A stretch of 64,000 nucleotides of DNA. Origin: Lachancea mirantina (taxonomy: Eukaryota > Ascomycota > Saccharomycetes > Saccharomycetales > Saccharomycetaceae). Numbering within the stretch: position 1 is the stretch's first letter; each line of letters starts with the position of its first letter. Positions 9,692 to 19,151 of the stretch are shown here, piece after piece. Under the pieces are notes generated by a model, which was not told the origin of the DNA, searched no databases, and saw nothing but the letters and a program-made list of their open reading frames with translations. Both the position numbers and the translations under genes were made by a program. The stretch spans positions 248,001 through 312,000 of the forward strand of contig LT598464.1 of assembly GCA_900074745.1 (NCBI GenBank), given 5' to 3'.

Positions 9692-10693
9692 TTAAGCTTG
9701 GATTTTCTTTTCAATCAAATCGAACAAAGTGACAATGTCGGCAGAGAACTTTCTGATACCATCCGCTAGCTTGTCAGTGGCCATGGCGTCTTCGTTCAAG
9801 GCGAATCTGAAAGCTGGCTCGTCAGAGATGTAAGACACCTTTTCTTCACCTTCAGCCTTGGCCGCTTCAGCGTCCAGAACTTTTGGAACCTTGTCCTGAG
9901 AGTTGTAAAGCTCCTCCAGTAGTTTTGGAGAAATGGTCAAGAAGTCGCAACCGGCCAAAGCTTGAATTTCGCCAACGTTTCTGAATGATGCACCCATGAC
10001 AATGGTGTTGTAACCGTGTTTCTTGTAGTAGTTAAAGATCTTTCTGACGGAAATGACACCAGGGTCAGTCTCCGCCGTGTACTCCTTCTTCTCGTTGGCC
10101 TTGTACCAGTCCAGGATTCTACCGACGAAAGGCGAAATCAAAGTGACCTTGGCCTCCGCGGCAGCAACGGCTTGGGCGAACGAGAACAACAACGTCAAGT
10201 TCACGTGGATGCCATGCTTCTCCTCTAGCTCCTTGGCCGCTTGGATACCTTCCCAAGTAGAGGCGATCTTGATCAACACTCTTTCCTTGGAAATACCACT
10301 GTCTTCGTACAACTTGATGATGTGTAAGGCCTTTTCGATCGTGGCATCCTTGTCAAAAGACAACCTGGCGTCGACCTCAGTAGACACTCTTCCTGGAACG
10401 ATCTTCAGAATTTCCTTCCCGAACTCAACTAAAAGCGCGTCAACGGCCTGCTCGGTTTTTTCTTCCACGCTCTTACCGTGCTTCTTACCGTACTGGATGG
10501 CAGAGTCTATCAACTTTGCGTAGTTCTCCTTCTTGGCAGCGGCCAAGATCAAAGATGGGTTCGTCGTGGCATCTTGTGGTGTGTATCTGGCAATAGATTC
10601 AAAGTCACCAGTGTCAGACACAACAACGGTACCGGATGCCTTCAACTGCTCCAAAGAGTTACTGGTCTTTTGCTTCTTGTCAACGTGAGACAT
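9692..10693 (-). CDS. TAL1: Transaldolase
   Basis: 333 residues against 335 for S. cerevisiae Tal1. Transaldolase moves a dihydroxyacetone unit between sedoheptulose-7-phosphate and glyceraldehyde-3-phosphate in the non-oxidative pentose phosphate pathway (cytosol). Visible features are the Schiff-base lysine in [11 protein letters not shown] (about K142), the catalytic Asp of VVVSDTGDF (about D27), the Glu of [14 protein letters not shown] (about E106), and the signature [10 protein letters not shown]. Codon use is strongly biased towards preferred yeast codons, as expected for an abundant enzyme. S. cerevisiae has two copies, TAL1 (beside ILV5) and NQM1 (beside RME1). Here one gene lies close to both RME1 and ILV5, so it represents the undivided ancestor. 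Confidence 0.97.
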   Translation of the reverse strand: MSHVDKKQKTSNSLEQLKASGTVVVSDTGDFESIARYTPQDATTNPSLILAAAKKENYAKLIDSAIQYGKKHGKSVEEKTEQAVDALLVEFGKEILKIVPGRVSTEVDARLSFDKDATIEKALHIIKLYEDSGISKERVLIKIASTWEGIQAAKELEEKHGIHVNLTLLFSFAQAVAAAEAKVTLISPFVGRILDWYKANEKKEYTAETDPGVISVRKIFNYYKKHGYNTIVMGASFRNVGEIQALAGCDFLTISPKLLEELYNSQDKVPKVLDAEAAKAEGEEKVSYISDEPAFRFALNEDAMATDKLADGIRKFSADIVTLFDLIEKKIQA

Positions 10694-11281
10694 TTTTTTG
10701 TGACTATAGGAATGTTTAGATGCTTATTAACAATTGAGAAGATAACACTAATCAATTGCAGCTAATTCAAATGCTGAAAAGTGGTGGATCAAAGTTCTGC
10801 TGAACTAGAATTAGGGCCCGCACCTTTATATACCCTAATGGAATAGGAGCAGCAATAAAAGAAAGGCACCACATAGACCTGCTCGACCCTCACACCCACT
10901 CTACATCACTAAAAACGTGTGACGTGAGTGATCAACAGCTTTCGGCAAAAAAAAAATAGCAAACGGAAAAAAGCAATAACATTTTTCTATCGCTTTCTAG
11001 AAAAAAATGATTTTTCATTATGTAATCGATAAGACTTCACGTGCTCTTTGTGGTCAGGTGACTTGTCGTACGAAAAGACGCTGGCAAACGTCACAGGAAT
11101 GGTGATCAGTTAGACGGTAAACTGGTGGATAGTTGGCGAAGAAAGGGAAGGGTCGGTGAACGTTCATAATACCGTGTGTGTTTTGTCTTGTTTTCTATTT
11201 GCTTGTGATCATTGCCGCTGGTGGTGCCGCAGTGGCACATATTTGTAGATCGCGTTCATTACTCATTAGATATTCATTATG
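10694..11281. other. TAL1 promoter region and 3' side of the pogo-like gene
   Basis: About 590 bp holding the strong TAL1 promoter (a TATA box is listed separately; A-rich tracts lie near 10950-11010 and a CACGTG core near 11040) and the downstream end of the transposase-like gene. I looked for a terminal inverted repeat matching the sequence upstream of that gene and did not find one. Confidence 0.5.
10825..10832 (-). promoter_or_regulatory. TATA box of TAL1
   Basis: TATATAAA on the minus strand, 132 bp upstream of the TAL1 ATG, a typical distance for a strongly expressed yeast gene. Confidence 0.65.
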
Positions 11282-14200
11282 TCATACAAGACCAGCGTGC
11301 TCAAAGAAGACCTCTCTGAAATCAGAGTCCGGGCACGGCGGGGGATCCCAGAACGAGTCAATTTGCGAAGCACGCGCGGTTTCTGCCATTTCTGCTATAG
11401 CCTTTGTCATAGTATCGATACGAGCTTCGTATTCCTGGACTTGCTTACGTAAATTGGCATTCTGTCGATCGCTAATTAGGCGCGCAACAACGCCATCAAC
11501 GTGGTGGACGAAAAACCAGTTTTGAAAGACCTTCTGATTTCTATCTTCCACGTCCAAAATGGTCTCTTCCGTCAGGGTGTCGCCCTCCAGGGAAGAATCG
11601 GAGTCCTGTTCGCCTTGCGTCAGCTCCTCTAGCGCCAACCCAGCCAAGTCGCGCAGACGACTGACGCGTACTCCAAATTCAGCATCGGTCAGGCTTGTAT
11701 CCAGCATTTCCTCTGCCACTGCATTCACGCTTTCGATTTTGGAAACTATGGGCACATCGTTCTTACTCAGCGACATCGTGCCGTCTTGGCTGAATATCGT
11801 TCTTATTGTAGCAGCCTTGGCCAGCGCCTCAGGAGATTCCAAAACCGTTTTCAATATTCTTTCTTTGAGCTCCTCAGGCTGCATCGAAAGCACGGATTGC
11901 TCGTTTTTCAGCATACCTTGCAAAAAACTCCAGACTGTAGTTCCCAAGTGGTCTATTAACGTTTGACTCATGGACGCTGAATTGGTCGTTTCATTTTGAA
12001 CAAGAGCTATCTTACGCACAAGATCCCTATCACTAGCGCTGGTTATTTTAGGGAAAAGCTTGAAGAAATTCTTCTTTGAAAGATCTTTCAAAATGCCTGT
12101 CGTAGTTCTGGAAGTCTCCTTCGAAGGTTTGGTAGAAGATGTGTTTTGTCCTTCAATCTCGCCTATCATGTCTTCAATTTTAGTTTGCTCCTTAACGCCC
12201 AAAAAACATGCACCAAAGTATACCAGGTACATAACTATGCCCACGACGTTAGTTTGTTGCTCAAGGAATAGCTCTCTGGTGATAGTAAAATTTGAACCGC
12301 CGTTGAACGCAAGAGACGAACATTTGTCAAGTCGATTCATGAGTTTGGGAATGATTGACAGGTTTTCTTGCGAGTTGTGAGCTTTCATGAGGTCGGTGAT
12401 CATCTTCAAAACATCTTCGAACGTAAAATTCGAGACAAACTCATTATCTAAGCGTGAGTTTATCGAATCGTTCCGGGGAGTAGTCCTGTTTTCTTCAGTC
12501 TCACTTGAGTCAGTCTGCTGAACAGTTGCCTCTTCTACCTGTGCGTTGGATACAGACTCGGGGTCGACTCTTAGGAAATCCAAGCTTTCGATTCCTTCTT
12601 CGCCTATGACAAATCCACTCTCGTTTACGAGAGGAACAATGGGACTAGCAGGGATAGTTTCGTCGAGCCCTGGGGCTAGATTTCTCCTCTCGCTTGATCG
12701 AGTGCACTCGACAAGTGGCAAGATGTTATGCAGGAAAATGGTTTTAAGTCTAGCATGCGAGTCGAAGTGTTTCACCACATTTCTTATGGCGGGGTTGAAT
12801 AAAGCTTCGGTAGGCGGACAAATTCCAGAATTTTTGAACGCTAAGCATATTTCATTGCCGCTCAAACCATTTTTTAAAACGTGATATAATGCATTAATGA
12901 AATTGCATAATATATCAAAGTGGCCATAGCGCAATTTACCGTCTTCGGTTGTTTCTGGTGAAGGACACCATTCGGTTGCCAGATTCCGTACCCTCTTTTT
13001 CAAGACACTGAATACTCCGACGTCGAGCGGCTGTAGTAAATGGGTTGTGTTTGGTGGGAGCAGAAGTAAAACAATGTTTTTGCTGGCGACAAAGTCCAAT
13101 ACCGGTTTACAATAATGGGAGTAGTGATTGTCTATAATGAGAACTCTTTTCTGATGGCGAAGCCCGTTCGACGACTGCACTAGGTGCTGCGTATTTTGGT
13201 CAAACCATTTGACGTATTCAATGAACGCGCTAGAGTTATTGTACCCGTTTTTCGTGAACACGACATGGACATTCTTGTGCGCGTCTTGGTGTAATTTCGG
13301 TTTGGCAAGGTTTTCGAATCTCATGTTGAAGTGACTGCAAGCGAGCCGGTCTTTGATGGTTGACGTCGCGACGGTAACCATGGGTGCGATAACGACGCCA
13401 GCCGCCGAGACACAAGCGGTAACGGTTGTGAGTGCCTTGGTGTCGTCCTCGGTCTCTTTCACCTTATAGACCACATTTCTGCGCGTACCTTGGGGCACGC
13501 CCACCGATACGAAGCGCGAATGCTTCTGAGAATTGTCAATGGTGTGCGAGAAGCCGATCTCGTCAGCATTGAAAATAAGTTCCGGTGGGGTCGAGCTCAG
13601 GATCGAGTAGGCATCGTCGCTGAGCCACATCGCGATGTTGTCGACGTTGGATGCCTTCAGTCTTCTGGCGTCCATCTTCTTGGCCTTCGTGGATGCGAAC
13701 CCATTTCTGTACCGGAACCGCCAACCGAAATTCTTGCCGAGCTTGAGCTCCTGCTCCTTGAGCAGATTGGAGAGGTTGACGTGGCCGCTGGCGTCGGGCG
13801 TAAAGTCGAAAATATCCGATTCCTGGTAGTCCGTAGTGGTGGCCAGAAGCTCGCAAATGGCGTCTGCCTGTTTGACGCTAATGTGCGTGTTTTGCGCGCC
13901 ACACATCGCGTAGAAAGTCGTGAGGAATTGTTCCGCGGAGGGACTGAGTTTCCGTCGCCGAATGCCCTCTGCAGCCTTGGATATCGCTGGGTTCACGGCC
14001 CGGAGACGGTCCCGTAGGGTCCGCTCTGGGATGTTGTACTTGAAGCACACTTCGGGGATCAAGCGGCACCGCTTGGATGGCGACACAGACGAATTCAGCA
14101 CATTTAGTAGCGCTACACTTGCGACTCGCTTGCGGGACTCCGAGTCCGACGTCGTCCTGTAATTCATCAAGAGCCCGCTCTGGCCCTCGCTGGTCTCGTG

Positions 14201-14797
14201 ATCGCGCTGTAGCCGTCTGACCGCGTCCGTCAGCGTCGAGAGGGACACGCCGTACCGGCTGGCGATGATGGACTTGGACGTGCGAGATGAGTTGTTGAGA
14301 TAGTCCTTGGCGGCTATCCGTGCCTTTTCGCCGTTGAATTTTTTCTGCCGCTGAGAGTCCGTGAGATGCGAGTAGTCGCCGAGCGGGCGATTCAAAGCGC
14401 TAAGGTAGTCAAACACAGACACGGTAAGATCCCAGAAATACACAGTACCCACACGCATTTGGCTTGACACGCTCGAATTGGACAGCAGAACCGGAAATTC
14501 TTCGTGGTGCTTGAAGTGGTACGCTGCGCGGTACGCTGTGCGGTACGCGGTTAGAAGCCGCGGTTCTTGTTCTTCAGTAGTTTCTTCCGTAACCACGACC
14601 TCGGTCTTCTCCGCGACCATCAGCGGCAAAAAAAGGTTCACGCCGTTGGAATGCCGGTTCTGACACAAAAGCAATACCCACGCGTCGTTTTGTACGTTGA
14701 CGATCCCGCGTTCTGCCAAGAACCGCAGCAGCTCTTTCCTAACGGTTTTGTATTTTCTGAAGTCCTGCTGGTGCAAGACCCGGGTGATTTCTGACAT
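11282..14797 (-). CDS. Large pogo/CENP-B-type transposase-derived protein (DD35D)
   Basis: One uninterrupted 1171-codon frame. The middle is a Tc1/mariner-superfamily transposase of the pogo/Fot1 group. Two helix-turn-helix-like segments (about residues 160-198 and 230-268) and a CENP-B/Tc5-like segment (about 285-380) are followed by a DDE_1 catalytic core. The acidic residues are in FNADEIGF (D412), VLIIDNHYSHY (D556) and TTHLLQPLDVGVF (D592), with 35 residues between the last two. The family's usual length is about 500-600 residues. This protein has some 140 extra residues in front and about 530 behind, including an acidic, Ser/Thr-rich C-terminal region. No terminal inverted repeats or TA duplications were found. 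Intact catalysis without visible ends suggests either a domesticated host gene or an element whose ends I could not recognise. The 5' half of the gene is clearly more GC-rich than the 3' half. The gene is not part of the S. cerevisiae order between the transaldolase and RME1. Confidence 0.8.
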   Translation of the reverse strand: MSEITRVLHQQDFRKYKTVRKELLRFLAERGIVNVQNDAWVLLLCQNRHSNGVNLFLPLMVAEKTEVVVTEETTEEQEPRLLTAYRTAYRAAYHFKHHEEFPVLLSNSSVSSQMRVGTVYFWDLTVSVFDYLSALNRPLGDYSHLTDSQRQKKFNGEKARIAAKDYLNNSSRTSKSIIASRYGVSLSTLTDAVRRLQRDHETSEGQSGLLMNYRTTSDSESRKRVASVALLNVLNSSVSPSKRCRLIPEVCFKYNIPERTLRDRLRAVNPAISKAAEGIRRRKLSPSAEQFLTTFYAMCGAQNTHISVKQADAICELLATTTDYQESDIFDFTPDASGHVNLSNLLKEQELKLGKNFGWRFRYRNGFASTKAKKMDARRLKASNVDNIAMWLSDDAYSILSSTPPELIFNADEIGFSHTIDNSQKHSRFVSVGVPQGTRRNVVYKVKETEDDTKALTTVTACVSAAGVVIAPMVTVATSTIKDRLACSHFNMRFENLAKPKLHQDAHKNVHVVFTKNGYNNSSAFIEYVKWFDQNTQHLVQSSNGLRHQKRVLIIDNHYSHYCKPVLDFVASKNIVLLLLPPNTTHLLQPLDVGVFSVLKKRVRNLATEWCPSPETTEDGKLRYGHFDILCNFINALYHVLKNGLSGNEICLAFKNSGICPPTEALFNPAIRNVVKHFDSHARLKTIFLHNILPLVECTRSSERRNLAPGLDETIPASPIVPLVNESGFVIGEEGIESLDFLRVDPESVSNAQVEEATVQQTDSSETEENRTTPRNDSINSRLDNEFVSNFTFEDVLKMITDLMKAHNSQENLSIIPKLMNRLDKCSSLAFNGGSNFTITRELFLEQQTNVVGIVMYLVYFGACFLGVKEQTKIEDMIGEIEGQNTSSTKPSKETSRTTTGILKDLSKKNFFKLFPKITSASDRDLVRKIALVQNETTNSASMSQTLIDHLGTTVWSFLQGMLKNEQSVLSMQPEELKERILKTVLESPEALAKAATIRTIFSQDGTMSLSKNDVPIVSKIESVNAVAEEMLDTSLTDAEFGVRVSRLRDLAGLALEELTQGEQDSDSSLEGDTLTEETILDVEDRNQKVFQNWFFVHHVDGVVARLISDRQNANLRKQVQEYEARIDTMTKAIAEMAETARASQIDSFWDPPPCPDSDFREVFFEHAGLV

Positions 14798-14826
14798 GGT
14801 GCTTGCGTTGGTGTGAATGACCGTGG

Positions 14827-14850
14827 GGCCGATTGCGGCAGCAATCGGCC
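14827..14850. repeat. 10-bp perfect inverted repeat upstream of the pogo-like gene
   Basis: Arms GGCCGATTGC and GCAATCGGCC are separated by GGCA. The hairpin lies 30-53 bp upstream of the ATG of the transposase-like gene, so it falls in its promoter or mRNA leader. It could be a binding site, an mRNA hairpin or a relic of an element end. Confidence 0.75.
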
Positions 14851-15286
14851 TATCTCTTCTTATACAGACCGTTAGTAGTTCTTTGAACGCGCTTGCCGTG
14901 GGCGGCAGCGGGCGCCAGGGGCGCGCGCCCAGCCCACTTTACGCGTCGCGTTTGGACGCGCTTGCGCTAAGCTGACGCGACTCGACCGTTTTTCGCTCCA
15001 GAGGCTCGAAAACGCTGCTCCTTTTCGTAGCTGTGCGAGCCCCAGGCGCCAAAAACCGGGGCCCGCACGGGGGCCATCCATTGCCCCCTGTCTTCCCCCC
15101 TGTCTTCCCTTCCTGCCTCCCCCAACTCCGTGTCAGCACCCGCGGCGGGGTTCGCGGCTGTGCCGCAAAACCCGAGCGGAGCGTTGCGCGATGCGCCCGA
15201 AGTGAGGCTCCTCGGCGCTTGTGCCTCATCGCACGTTTGGAGAGACAAAAGAAACGCGGAGGGCTTGATCTGATTTTAGGGGCGCT

Positions 15287-15319
<33 letters not shown>

Positions 15320-15415
15320 TGCGGCGGGGCCGCGGACGGCTTCTCGGAATAGAATATCTAATAACTGTTATTTCATACGTAAGATAACGGCGCGGCGACC
15401 GCAGCGCCACAAGCG
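14851..15415. other. GC-rich spacer between RME1 3' end and the pogo-like gene
   Basis: Very GC-rich with several open but compositionally driven frames on both strands, none resembling a protein family. It contains the hexanucleotide repeat listed separately. It must hold the RME1 terminator and probably the promoter of the pogo-like gene. Confidence 0.5.
15287..15320. repeat. GGCTCC hexanucleotide tandem repeat
   Basis: Five perfect GGCTCC units plus a partial sixth. They lie about 100 bp downstream of the RME1 stop codon and are not in a supported coding region. Confidence 0.9.
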
Positions 15416-16576
15416 CTACTTGCTCTTCTTACTGGTGCGGCTCATCTCCGCGAGCACGTGCTCGCGGTGCTCCTGCATGTGCTGTGGGAAGGGACAAGTG
15501 ACGAGCGCGCGCGCGAGTCGCTTGTTGAAGCGCGAGTCGAGCTTGTCGTGGACCATGGTCACGTGCCGCGCAAACGAGTCCCGTCGGTAGAATTTCTTGC
15601 CGCAGTAGGGCGAGGGGCACTGCATCACGGGGAAATCCGTGTCGCCGAGTTTCAGCATGGACTTGAGTTCCTGCGGGATCTCGTGTTTATGCTGGATCGC
15701 GCAGTGACGCCGCAGCTCGGGCCGTCTAGGCAGCCCGAGGATCTTCCAGGGGCACAGCGGGAAGGGGCACTTGTATTGGCGCGTAATCTTGTACTCGTCG
15801 ATGTGGCGCGCGTATTCCAGAACGTTCGAGAACATGCGTGGACAATGCGCGCACCGGTAATAACCGCGTTTGACGCGCTTGCTCAGCGCCCGCATGAGCG
15901 GGCCGTCGGCGAGCAGCTGCTCGTACACAGACATCCGCGCAGCGCCGGCCGCCGGCGGCTCGGGCTGATCGAATGCACGGTAGAAATGCGCCAGGAACGC
16001 GGGGGACTCGGTGTCGACAACGGGTTCGGCACACAGATCTGCGTCGATTTCTTGGTCGTCCTCGTTGTCCTTGGAAACAGCGGCGTCTTCGAACGTCTGG
16101 CTGCAGCCGGAGCTGCAGCCCGACAGACAGCCGTGCCGATGCGCGCAAAAAGCCGAGGCACGCGCAGCCTCGGTCAAAAGGGGTACGCTGTTAGAGCGCG
16201 GAGCGTGTGGCGGCCTGCGCCACTCAGAAAGTCCGGCGGTCGGCGGCGACGCCGCCGTGTGCGGCGCCTTGATCTCGAAGTAGGAATGCGCCGGCTCGTC
16301 GCAGACGCTGCTTTCCGGTGTCAGCTGCCACGACAGACTGGTCGGAGACGACCAGGCGTCGTGACCCGGGTAAGCGGCGGGCGCTGTGGCGGGCAGATGC
16401 GCGGGCAGCTGCGCGGGCAGCTGCGCCAGCGCGTCCCACGACGACGCGAAAAACAGCATCTCGTCGTTACCCGCCGTATGGGGGTGCGGGTGGTGGTGGT
16501 AGTTGGGGTACGCGTGCGGTTCACAAGGCTCGTGCGTAGCGCGCACGTGCATGGCGTTCAAGTTGGAGTTCCACAT
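15416..16576 (-). CDS. RME1: Zinc-finger regulator of meiosis Rme1
   Basis: 386 residues. The C-terminal half carries three Rme1-type zinc fingers: YRCAHCPRMFSNV, then YKCPFPLCPWKILGLPRR ending in HCAIQH, then MQCPSPYCGKKFYRRDSF ending in HVTMVH. A basic segment follows (DSRFNKRLARAL), all close to S. cerevisiae Rme1. The N-terminal half is low-complexity, rich in His, Pro and Ala. Rme1 represses IME1 and so meiosis in haploids and activates CLN2; the Kluyveromyces lactis orthologue (Mts1) promotes mating-type switching. In S. cerevisiae RME1 (YGR044C) follows the transaldolase NQM1; here the order is kept but the pogo-like gene lies between. The coding sequence is far more GC-rich than most neighbours, so long chance frames exist on the opposite strand. 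Confidence 0.92.
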   Translation of the reverse strand: MWNSNLNAMHVRATHEPCEPHAYPNYHHHPHPHTAGNDEMLFFASSWDALAQLPAQLPAHLPATAPAAYPGHDAWSSPTSLSWQLTPESSVCDEPAHSYFEIKAPHTAASPPTAGLSEWRRPPHAPRSNSVPLLTEAARASAFCAHRHGCLSGCSSGCSQTFEDAAVSKDNEDDQEIDADLCAEPVVDTESPAFLAHFYRAFDQPEPPAAGAARMSVYEQLLADGPLMRALSKRVKRGYYRCAHCPRMFSNVLEYARHIDEYKITRQYKCPFPLCPWKILGLPRRPELRRHCAIQHKHEIPQELKSMLKLGDTDFPVMQCPSPYCGKKFYRRDSFARHVTMVHDKLDSRFNKRLARALVTCPFPQHMQEHREHVLAEMSRTSKKSK

Positions 16577-17850
16577 ACTTTCCCCGCGAGCAAACTGACC
16601 TTGTTGCTAGCGGAAGAGGCCACCTGCCCAAGGGTCAACTTTTACTTGGCTTTTATATAGGCCGGCGCGCGACGCCGCACTGCTGCAACGCCCATACGTT
16701 TTCTGATGCAAGATCTGATGATAAAGTTTAACCTTGATCTCGATGTTGCATTGATCTGAAACGGTCTCCCGTAAACGAGCCTGCAACGGCTGAAGCTTCC
16801 CCCGCATCGGAGGGCACGTGCCTTCGCGCGTCAGTTGGAGAACGGCTTTGGATAACCTTATCTCAGCGGTGCGGGGCGAACTGTGGCGGACTGCGGCGTT
16901 GCATGGATGCGCAACCACGGCTTTTTCTGTGGACGCGCGTCCTTGCAGCTTTTAGGGGCCAGCATGCCTGCATGGCTTCTTCCTCGGCTGCCATAACCCC
17001 GGTGCAGAGATCGGTCGATATCGGCCTGCACCAGGGGTAACCACGGCGGGCGCACCGCTTCTTTCTGGCGCAGAAGTGGTCTTGCCGGATTTACCCGGGA
17101 GGCACTCAGACCCTGTGGAGTCTCTCGCCCGAGTTATTATCAGGCCTGGTTCGGAATTTTGTAGAAAAAGAAACGGCTTGCATTGGCCTAAGGTTGCTAT
17201 TGCCGCTTCTTCAGTGCCGCTTTCGTTTTCGGGTTATGTCTCACCCGATAGCTGCGGACGCGGCCCGCGTCCGCAAGGTCAAAGACCTCGGCGACTTGCC
17301 CCCACGGCCTACTCGGCTTCTACCACTGCTAAGGCGGCCTCGAAACATGCACGCTTCGAGGACTTGCATTCGGACACAATCAGGAATGCTCGTCGGCGTC
17401 GGTAGCGTGACAAGGTTGGGACCATCAAGGTTAAACGGGAGAATGGGCCAGACCGGCTGCGTGAGAAAGGGAGGAGAGATCGGCGGCGCGCGGTAGCAGC
17501 GCGCGGTAGCCTGCAGAAGTACGAGAATGGTCTTTTGTTTCTTTTGCCGCCGACAGAGGGAAAGAGGGATGCATCTCGTACGTAGTGCGCGTCAGCGTTC
17601 GGCGTTTAGAGACTCCTGCCAAGAGAAAAAGGGTCCCGTCTTTACAACTTACAGGCTTTCGTTTCTTCATTAAACACAAGGGCCGCTAAATAACTGACTA
17701 AAATTAAAAGTATGGTTGCTGGAGTGGAACAAAAATAGGAAAAAAAAATAGGGAATAATAATGCATGCCGGCGATGCGCCGCGTATTATACAGTGTCCGT
17801 CAATTCATTTGACTTCGAGCGCCCGCACTGTCCGCACTGCGCGGTCAAAT
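16577..17850. other. Long RME1 promoter region and ILV5 3' region
   Basis: About 1.27 kb, GC-rich up to roughly 17.6 kb and AT-rich near the ILV5 end. Open frames in it are short and family-less. A long upstream region is known for RME1 in S. cerevisiae, where regulation is complex, so most of it may be RME1 control sequence. No RNA gene recognised. Confidence 0.5.
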
Positions 17851-19041
17851 TTACTGGTTCTCAGGTCTCAACTTTCTGACCTCCTTGCCCACTTTCCAGA
17901 TCTCCATGTTTCTGATGGTATCCAATTCCTCTTCCAACTTGGCTCTGTAGTCAGGGTGTGAGTTGAATTCCAAAGATCTCTTGGTCTCGGAACCGTTTCT
18001 GACGGACTCGTACAAGTCCTGGAAAACAGGCTTCAAGGCGTCCTTGAAGATTGGGTACCAGTCCAAAGCACCACGTCTGGCGGTGGTGGAGCAGGCGTCG
18101 TACATGTAGTCCATACCGTACTTACCGATCAATGGGTACAGGGACTGAGTGGCCTCCTCGACGGTTTCGTTGAAAGCTTCCGATGGGGAGTGACCGTTCT
18201 CTCTCAAGACCTCGTATTGGGCCAAGAACATACCGTGGATACCACCCATCAAACAGCCTCTCTCACCGTACAGGTCGGAGTTGACCTCCTTCTCGAAAGT
18301 GGTTTGGTAAACGTAACCAGAGCCGACGGCGACGGCCAAGGCTTGCGCCTTTTCGTCGGCCTTGCCGGAGACGTCGTTCCAGACGGCGTAGGAAGAGTTG
18401 ATACCACGGCCTTCCTTGAACAAAGATCTCACGGTTCTACCGGAACCCTTTGGTGCAACCAAGATGACGTCGATGTCCTTTGGAGTCTCGACGTGGGTTA
18501 GGTCCTTGAAGACTGGAGAGAAACCGTGCGAGAAGTACAGGGTCTTGTCCTTGGTCAAAAGGGGCTTCAAAGAGTTCCAGGTCTCGGATTGAGCAGCGTC
18601 GGAAAGCAAGTTCATGACGTAGGTACCCTTTTGGACGGCCTCGTTGACGTCGAACAAGTTTTCACCTGGGACCCAGCCGTCCTCAATGGCAGCCTTCCAG
18701 GAGGCACCGTTCTTACGGACACCGACAATGACGTTCAAACCGTTGTCTCTCAAGTTCAACCCTTGGCCGTAACCTTGAGAACCGTAACCGATCAAAGCCA
18801 AAGTGTCGTTCTTGAAGTAGTCTAGCAACTTCTCACGTGGCCAGTCGGCTCTCTCGTAAACGGTCTCGGTGGTACCACCGAAGTTGATTTGCTTCAAACC
18901 ACGGGTAGCAACCAAAGGCTTGACGAATTGTCTGGAAGCAGCTGGTCTCAACGTGGCACGAGATGCCACGGAAAGGGCCCTCTTAGCAGTGATCACACGC
19001 GAGTTGGCGATCAATCTGGAAGCTTGAACTCTCAAAGACAT
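17851..19041 (-). CDS. ILV5: Mitochondrial acetohydroxyacid reductoisomerase
   Basis: 396 residues, as in S. cerevisiae Ilv5 (395). The enzyme isomerises and reduces acetolactate or acetohydroxybutyrate with NADPH and Mg in valine, leucine and isoleucine synthesis, in the mitochondrial matrix. The first 45 residues are basic and rich in Ser and Ala with no acidic residue, a mitochondrial presequence. The NADPH-binding GYGSQGYGQG lies at about residues 85-94, and the Mg-binding region includes NSDLYGERGCLMGG. Codon bias is very strong. In S. cerevisiae ILV5 lies next to TAL1. S. cerevisiae Ilv5 also helps keep mitochondrial DNA stable, a second role that may apply here. A perfect Gcn4 site and a TATA box lie upstream. 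Confidence 0.98.
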   Translation of the reverse strand: MSLRVQASRLIANSRVITAKRALSVASRATLRPAASRQFVKPLVATRGLKQINFGGTTETVYERADWPREKLLDYFKNDTLALIGYGSQGYGQGLNLRDNGLNVIVGVRKNGASWKAAIEDGWVPGENLFDVNEAVQKGTYVMNLLSDAAQSETWNSLKPLLTKDKTLYFSHGFSPVFKDLTHVETPKDIDVILVAPKGSGRTVRSLFKEGRGINSSYAVWNDVSGKADEKAQALAVAVGSGYVYQTTFEKEVNSDLYGERGCLMGGIHGMFLAQYEVLRENGHSPSEAFNETVEEATQSLYPLIGKYGMDYMYDACSTTARRGALDWYPIFKDALKPVFQDLYESVRNGSETKRSLEFNSHPDYRAKLEEELDTIRNMEIWKVGKEVRKLRPENQ

Positions 19042-19143
19042 TGTGATTATAGTTGGTAGATCAAATCAAAGATTCTTAACCTATAGTTCGATTGGTGATA
19101 AAGTGCAGAAAGCGACCCAATGGTGTCCATTTATCTCGCTTTC

Positions 19144-19151
19144 TTTATATA
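19144..19151 (-). promoter_or_regulatory. TATA box of ILV5
   Basis: TATATAAA on the minus strand, about 103 bp upstream of the ILV5 ATG, fitting a highly expressed gene. Confidence 0.65.

Noticed and set aside
15458-16660. 400-codon open frame antisense to RME1
   Set aside because: Produced by high GC in the third codon positions of RME1; the peptide is Arg/Val/Gly-rich without a family.
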